Source of the DNA: an uncultured Flavobacterium sp.
GTDB taxonomy: Bacteria > Bacteroidota > Bacteroidia > Flavobacteriales > Flavobacteriaceae
DNA length: 7,548 nt
Assembly (NCBI RefSeq): GCF_946482535.1
Contig: NZ_CAMLRU010000132.1
Location: 1 to 7,548, forward strand
Direction of reading: 5' to 3'
Of the stretch, positions 5,055-7,548 are shown one piece after another. The notes under the pieces are model-generated. The model had not been told where the DNA came from. It searched no databases and saw only the letters and a program-made list of their open reading frames with translations. Both the position numbers and the translations under genes were made by a program. Numbering within the stretch: position 1 is the first letter of the stretch; the number at the start of each line of letters is the position of its first letter.

Positions 5055-6632
5055 ATGGCAGAAATTAAAGCTGCTGAAATTTCAGCAATATTAAAGAAAC
5101 AAGTAGAAGGATTTCAATCCGGTGCTACATTAGAAGAAGTAGGAACAGTTCTTCAAGTAGGTGATGGTATCGCTCGTGTTTATGGTTTGTCAAACGCACA
5201 ATACGGTGAGTTAGTACAATTCGAAAACGGGTTAGAGGCTATCGTTTTGAACTTAGAAGAAGATAATGTTGGGGTGGTACTTTTAGGACCTTCAACCGGA
5301 ATCAGAGAAGGATCAACCGTAAAAAGAACTCAACGTATTGCTTCCTTAAAAGTAGGAGAGCAAATCGTAGGTCGTGTGGTAAACACGTTAGGAGAACCAA
5401 TCGACGGTAAAGGACCAATCGGTGGTGACTTATATGAAATGCCATTGGAAAGAAAAGCTCCGGGAGTTATCTTCCGTCAACCGGTAACTGAGCCGTTACA
5501 AACCGGTATCAAGTCAATCGACGCCATGATTCCTGTAGGTAGAGGACAACGTGAGTTGGTAATTGGTGACCGTCAAACAGGTAAAACTACGGTTTGTATC
5601 GATACTATCTTGAACCAAAAAGAATTCTACGATGCCGGCCAACCGGTATTCTGTATCTACGTTGCTGTTGGACAAAAAGCGTCTACAGTAGCAGGTATTG
5701 CAAAAACATTAGAAGAAAAAGGCGCTATGGCTTATACGGTAATCGTAGCAGCTAACGCTTCAGACCCTGCGCCAATGCAGGTATATGCTCCAATGGCAGG
5801 TGCTGCTATCGGAGAGTATTTCAGAGATTCAGGTCGTCCGGCTTTGATTATCTATGATGATTTATCAAAACAAGCGGTAGCTTACCGTGAGGTGTCTTTG
5901 TTGTTAAGAAGACCACCGGGACGTGAGGCTTATCCTGGAGACGTATTCTACTTACACAGCCGTTTATTAGAAAGAGCTTGTAAAGTAATTGCCGATGACG
6001 ATATCGCTAAAAACATGAACGACTTACCGGATTCATTGAAACCAATCGTAAAAGGTGGTGGTTCATTAACTGCTTTACCAATCATTGAAACACAAGCGGG
6101 TGACGTTTCTGCGTATATTCCAACCAACGTAATTTCGATTACTGACGGTCAGATTTTCTTGGATGGTGATTTATTCAACTCTGGGGTTCGTCCGGCGATT
6201 AACGTAGGTATTTCGGTATCTCGTGTTGGAGGTAACGCTCAAATTAAATCGATGAAAAAAGTGGCCGGTACTTTGAAATTAGACCAAGCGCAATTCCGTG
6301 AATTGGAAGCGTTCGCTAAATTCGGTTCCGATTTGGATGCGGTTACTTTAAACGTAATCGAAAAAGGAAAAAGAAACGTTGAAATCTTGAAACAAGCCGT
6401 AAACGATCCTTACACTGTAGAAGACCAAGTAGCGATTATCTACGCAGGTTCTAAAAACTTGTTGAGAAACGTTCCGGTAAACAAAGTAAAAGAGTTCGAA
6501 AGAGATTTTATTGAGTACTTGAACAACAAGCACAAAGACACTTTAAATGCTTTAAAAGCCGGTAAGTTAGATGATAGCATTACCGATGTTTTAGAGAAAA
6601 CAGCTAAAGAAATTTCAGCGAAATATAACTAA
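5055..6632 (+). CDS. atpA: F-type ATP synthase F1 subunit alpha
   Basis: The 525-residue alpha subunit, which binds non-catalytic nucleotide and supplies the arginine finger to the catalytic sites on beta. The N-terminal helix and beta-barrel domain (about 1-100) includes [10 protein letters not shown] (36-45). The Walker A loop is GDRQTGKT (171-178), a Walker B-like strand is ALIIYDD (263-269), and the alpha/beta signature [10 protein letters not shown] (380-389) is followed by R390, the arginine finger (E. coli alphaR376). The C-terminal helical domain starts about 400. Compared with my memory of E. coli alpha, the segment between RLLERACKV and GSLTALPI (about 312-335) is roughly seven residues longer. 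Codon use is strongly biased, with Ile almost always ATC or ATT, as expected of a highly expressed gene. No Shine-Dalgarno is visible upstream. A large hairpin separates it from atpG. Confidence 0.98.
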   Translation: MAEIKAAEISAILKKQVEGFQSGATLEEVGTVLQVGDGIARVYGLSNAQYGELVQFENGLEAIVLNLEEDNVGVVLLGPSTGIREGSTVKRTQRIASLKVGEQIVGRVVNTLGEPIDGKGPIGGDLYEMPLERKAPGVIFRQPVTEPLQTGIKSIDAMIPVGRGQRELVIGDRQTGKTTVCIDTILNQKEFYDAGQPVFCIYVAVGQKASTVAGIAKTLEEKGAMAYTVIVAANASDPAPMQVYAPMAGAAIGEYFRDSGRPALIIYDDLSKQAVAYREVSLLLRRPPGREAYPGDVFYLHSRLLERACKVIADDDIAKNMNDLPDSLKPIVKGGGSLTALPIIETQAGDVSAYIPTNVISITDGQIFLDGDLFNSGVRPAINVGISVSRVGGNAQIKSMKKVAGTLKLDQAQFRELEAFAKFGSDLDAVTLNVIEKGKRNVEILKQAVNDPYTVEDQVAIIYAGSKNLLRNVPVNKVKEFERDFIEYLNNKHKDTLNALKAGKLDDSITDVLEKTAKEISAKYN

Positions 6633-6636
6633 TAAC

Positions 6637-6697
6637 AATTTGAAGATTTGAGAATTTGAAGATGTAGCCCATTTTCAAATTTTCAAATTATCTAATT
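6637..6697 (+). repeat. Long repeat-built RNA hairpin between atpA and atpG
   Basis: The left arm (6637-6663) contains two TTTGAAG units and one TTTGAGA unit; the right arm (6671-6697) contains AATTTTCAAAT-type units. They pair over 27 positions around a 7-base loop GTAGCCC (6664-6670). By hand count there are 22 Watson-Crick pairs, 3 G:U pairs and 2 mismatches (A6644/A6690 and T6641/T6693). A further TTTTCAAATT copy (6696-6705) runs up to the atpG start at 6710. The hairpin fills almost all of the 77-base gap, has no T-run after it, and is therefore not a typical terminator. It resembles short TTTGAA-rich intergenic repeats I recall from Flavobacterium genomes, but no search was possible. 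Confidence 0.75.
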
Positions 6698-6709
6698 TTC
6701 AAATTAAAT

Positions 6710-7548
6710 ATGGCAAACTTAAAGGAAATCCGTAATAGAATCAGTTCCGTTTCGTCAACGATGCAAATTACATCGGCGATGAAAATGGTTTCTGCCGCAA
6801 AGTTGAAAAAAGCACAAGATGCCATTACAGCGATGCGACCTTATGCCGAAAAATTAACGGAATTATTACAAAGCGTTAGCGCTACTTTAGACGGAGATGC
6901 AGGCGGACAATACACTACACAACGCGAAGTAAACAAAGTGTTGGTAGTAGTTGTTACCTCAAACCGTGGTTTGTGTGGTGCTTTCAATACGAATGTAATT
7001 AAGCAAGCAAAAGTTGTAGCCGATAGTTACGCCGGGAAACAAGTCGATTTTTTCGCAATCGGGAAAAAAGGGAATGACTTTTTCAGAAAAACCGATACAG
7101 TTATCGATAACAAAAGCGAAGTATTTGACAACTTAACTTTTGATAATGTAGCCGATATCGCTAACGTATTGACCGAGAAATTCGTTTCCGGAGAATACGA
7201 CAAAATCGAAATCGTGTACAATCAATTCAAAAATGCCGCTACACAAATCGTTCAAACCGAACAATTTTTGCCATTAGCACCGGTGCAATCAGACAAACCT
7301 GCTTCAACAGGAGATTACATTTTTGAACCGTCAAAAGAAGAAATTGTATTGACCTTGATTCCAAAATCATTAAAAACACAATTGTACAAATCAGTTCGCG
7401 ATTCATTTGCCGCAGAACACGGAGCGCGTATGACAGCTATGCACAAAGCAACAGACAACGCCACCGAGTTAAGAAACCAATTGAAATTAACTTACAACAA
7501 AGCACGTCAAGCGGCTATTACCAACGAAATCTTAGAGATTGTTGGTGG
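6710..7548 (+). CDS. atpG: F-type ATP synthase F1 subunit gamma (3' truncated by window end)
   Basis: The frame opens at ATG 6710 and stays open to the last base, giving 279 complete codons plus two bases (a Gly codon whatever the third base). Gamma is the central shaft that turns inside alpha3beta3. The N-terminal helix begins ANLKEIRNRISSVSSTMQIT and continues AMKMVSAAKLKKAQ (23-36), the family hallmark. The Rossmann-like middle domain has SNRGLCGAFN (84-93). The C-terminal helix contains ARMTAMHKATDNA (239-251) and ITNEILEIVGG (270-280), the start of the family signature near the C-terminus. Usual bacterial length is about 285-290, so only about ten residues are missing. No frameshift or internal stop is seen. 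The start is fixed by the conserved N-terminus; the bases just upstream belong to the atpA-atpG repeat region rather than a ribosome binding site. Confidence 0.96.
   Translation, partial: MANLKEIRNRISSVSSTMQITSAMKMVSAAKLKKAQDAITAMRPYAEKLTELLQSVSATLDGDAGGQYTTQREVNKVLVVVVTSNRGLCGAFNTNVIKQAKVVADSYAGKQVDFFAIGKKGNDFFRKTDTVIDNKSEVFDNLTFDNVADIANVLTEKFVSGEYDKIEIVYNQFKNAATQIVQTEQFLPLAPVQSDKPASTGDYIFEPSKEEIVLTLIPKSLKTQLYKSVRDSFAAEHGARMTAMHKATDNATELRNQLKLTYNKARQAAITNEILEIVG

Noticed and set aside
6633..6709. atpA-atpG gap as a transcription terminator
   Set aside because: The hairpin has no following T-run and atpG, the natural next gene, begins 12 bases after it without a recognisable promoter.
6710..7548. 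Possible frameshift or broken atpG because no stop is reached
   Set aside because: Codon-by-codon reading is uninterrupted and conserved to the last base; the gene simply runs past the window end.

Overview
This window looks like the chromosome of a Flavobacterium-type member of the Bacteroidota. The DNA is AT-rich and most genes lack Shine-Dalgarno sequences. A Bacteroidota-style -7 box (TAnnTTTG) precedes atpB, subunit a carries a signal peptide and a large periplasmic domain, and the first gene matches the gliding/type IX secretion lipoprotein SprE/PorW. All genes are on the + strand and run almost without gaps.

Region 1 (1-1947) comes before the ATP synthase structural genes. It holds the 3' end of porW/sprE, a bactofilin, the small membrane protein AtpZ (its start lies inside the bactofilin gene), and a four-helix membrane protein in the place where AtpI is found in other bacteria. 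Region 2 (1948-2063) is a short AT-rich spacer with the probable promoter of the ATP synthase genes.

Region 3 (2064-7548) is the F-type ATP synthase cluster: atpB (a), atpE (c), atpF (b), atpH (delta), a small secreted protein of unknown function, atpA (alpha), and atpG (gamma, cut by the window end about ten residues before the usual C-terminus). Subunits a, b and c form the membrane Fo sector. Delta joins b to alpha, and gamma is the central shaft. The beta and epsilon genes are not here. In Bacteroidota they commonly form a separate atpD/atpC pair, but this window cannot show that.

The most unusual points are four. (1) An orphan secreted-protein gene is wedged tightly between atpH and atpA, with different codon use. 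(2) A long RNA hairpin, built of short TTTGAA/TTCAAA repeats, lies between atpA and atpG. (3) A terminator-like hairpin follows atpE. (4) Subunit a has a histidine-rich periplasmic extension and a mitochondrial-type His/Glu arrangement around the essential arginine. I see no CRISPR array, transposase, tRNA, rRNA or defence system. The window is mainly a conserved housekeeping locus with a few lineage-specific additions.
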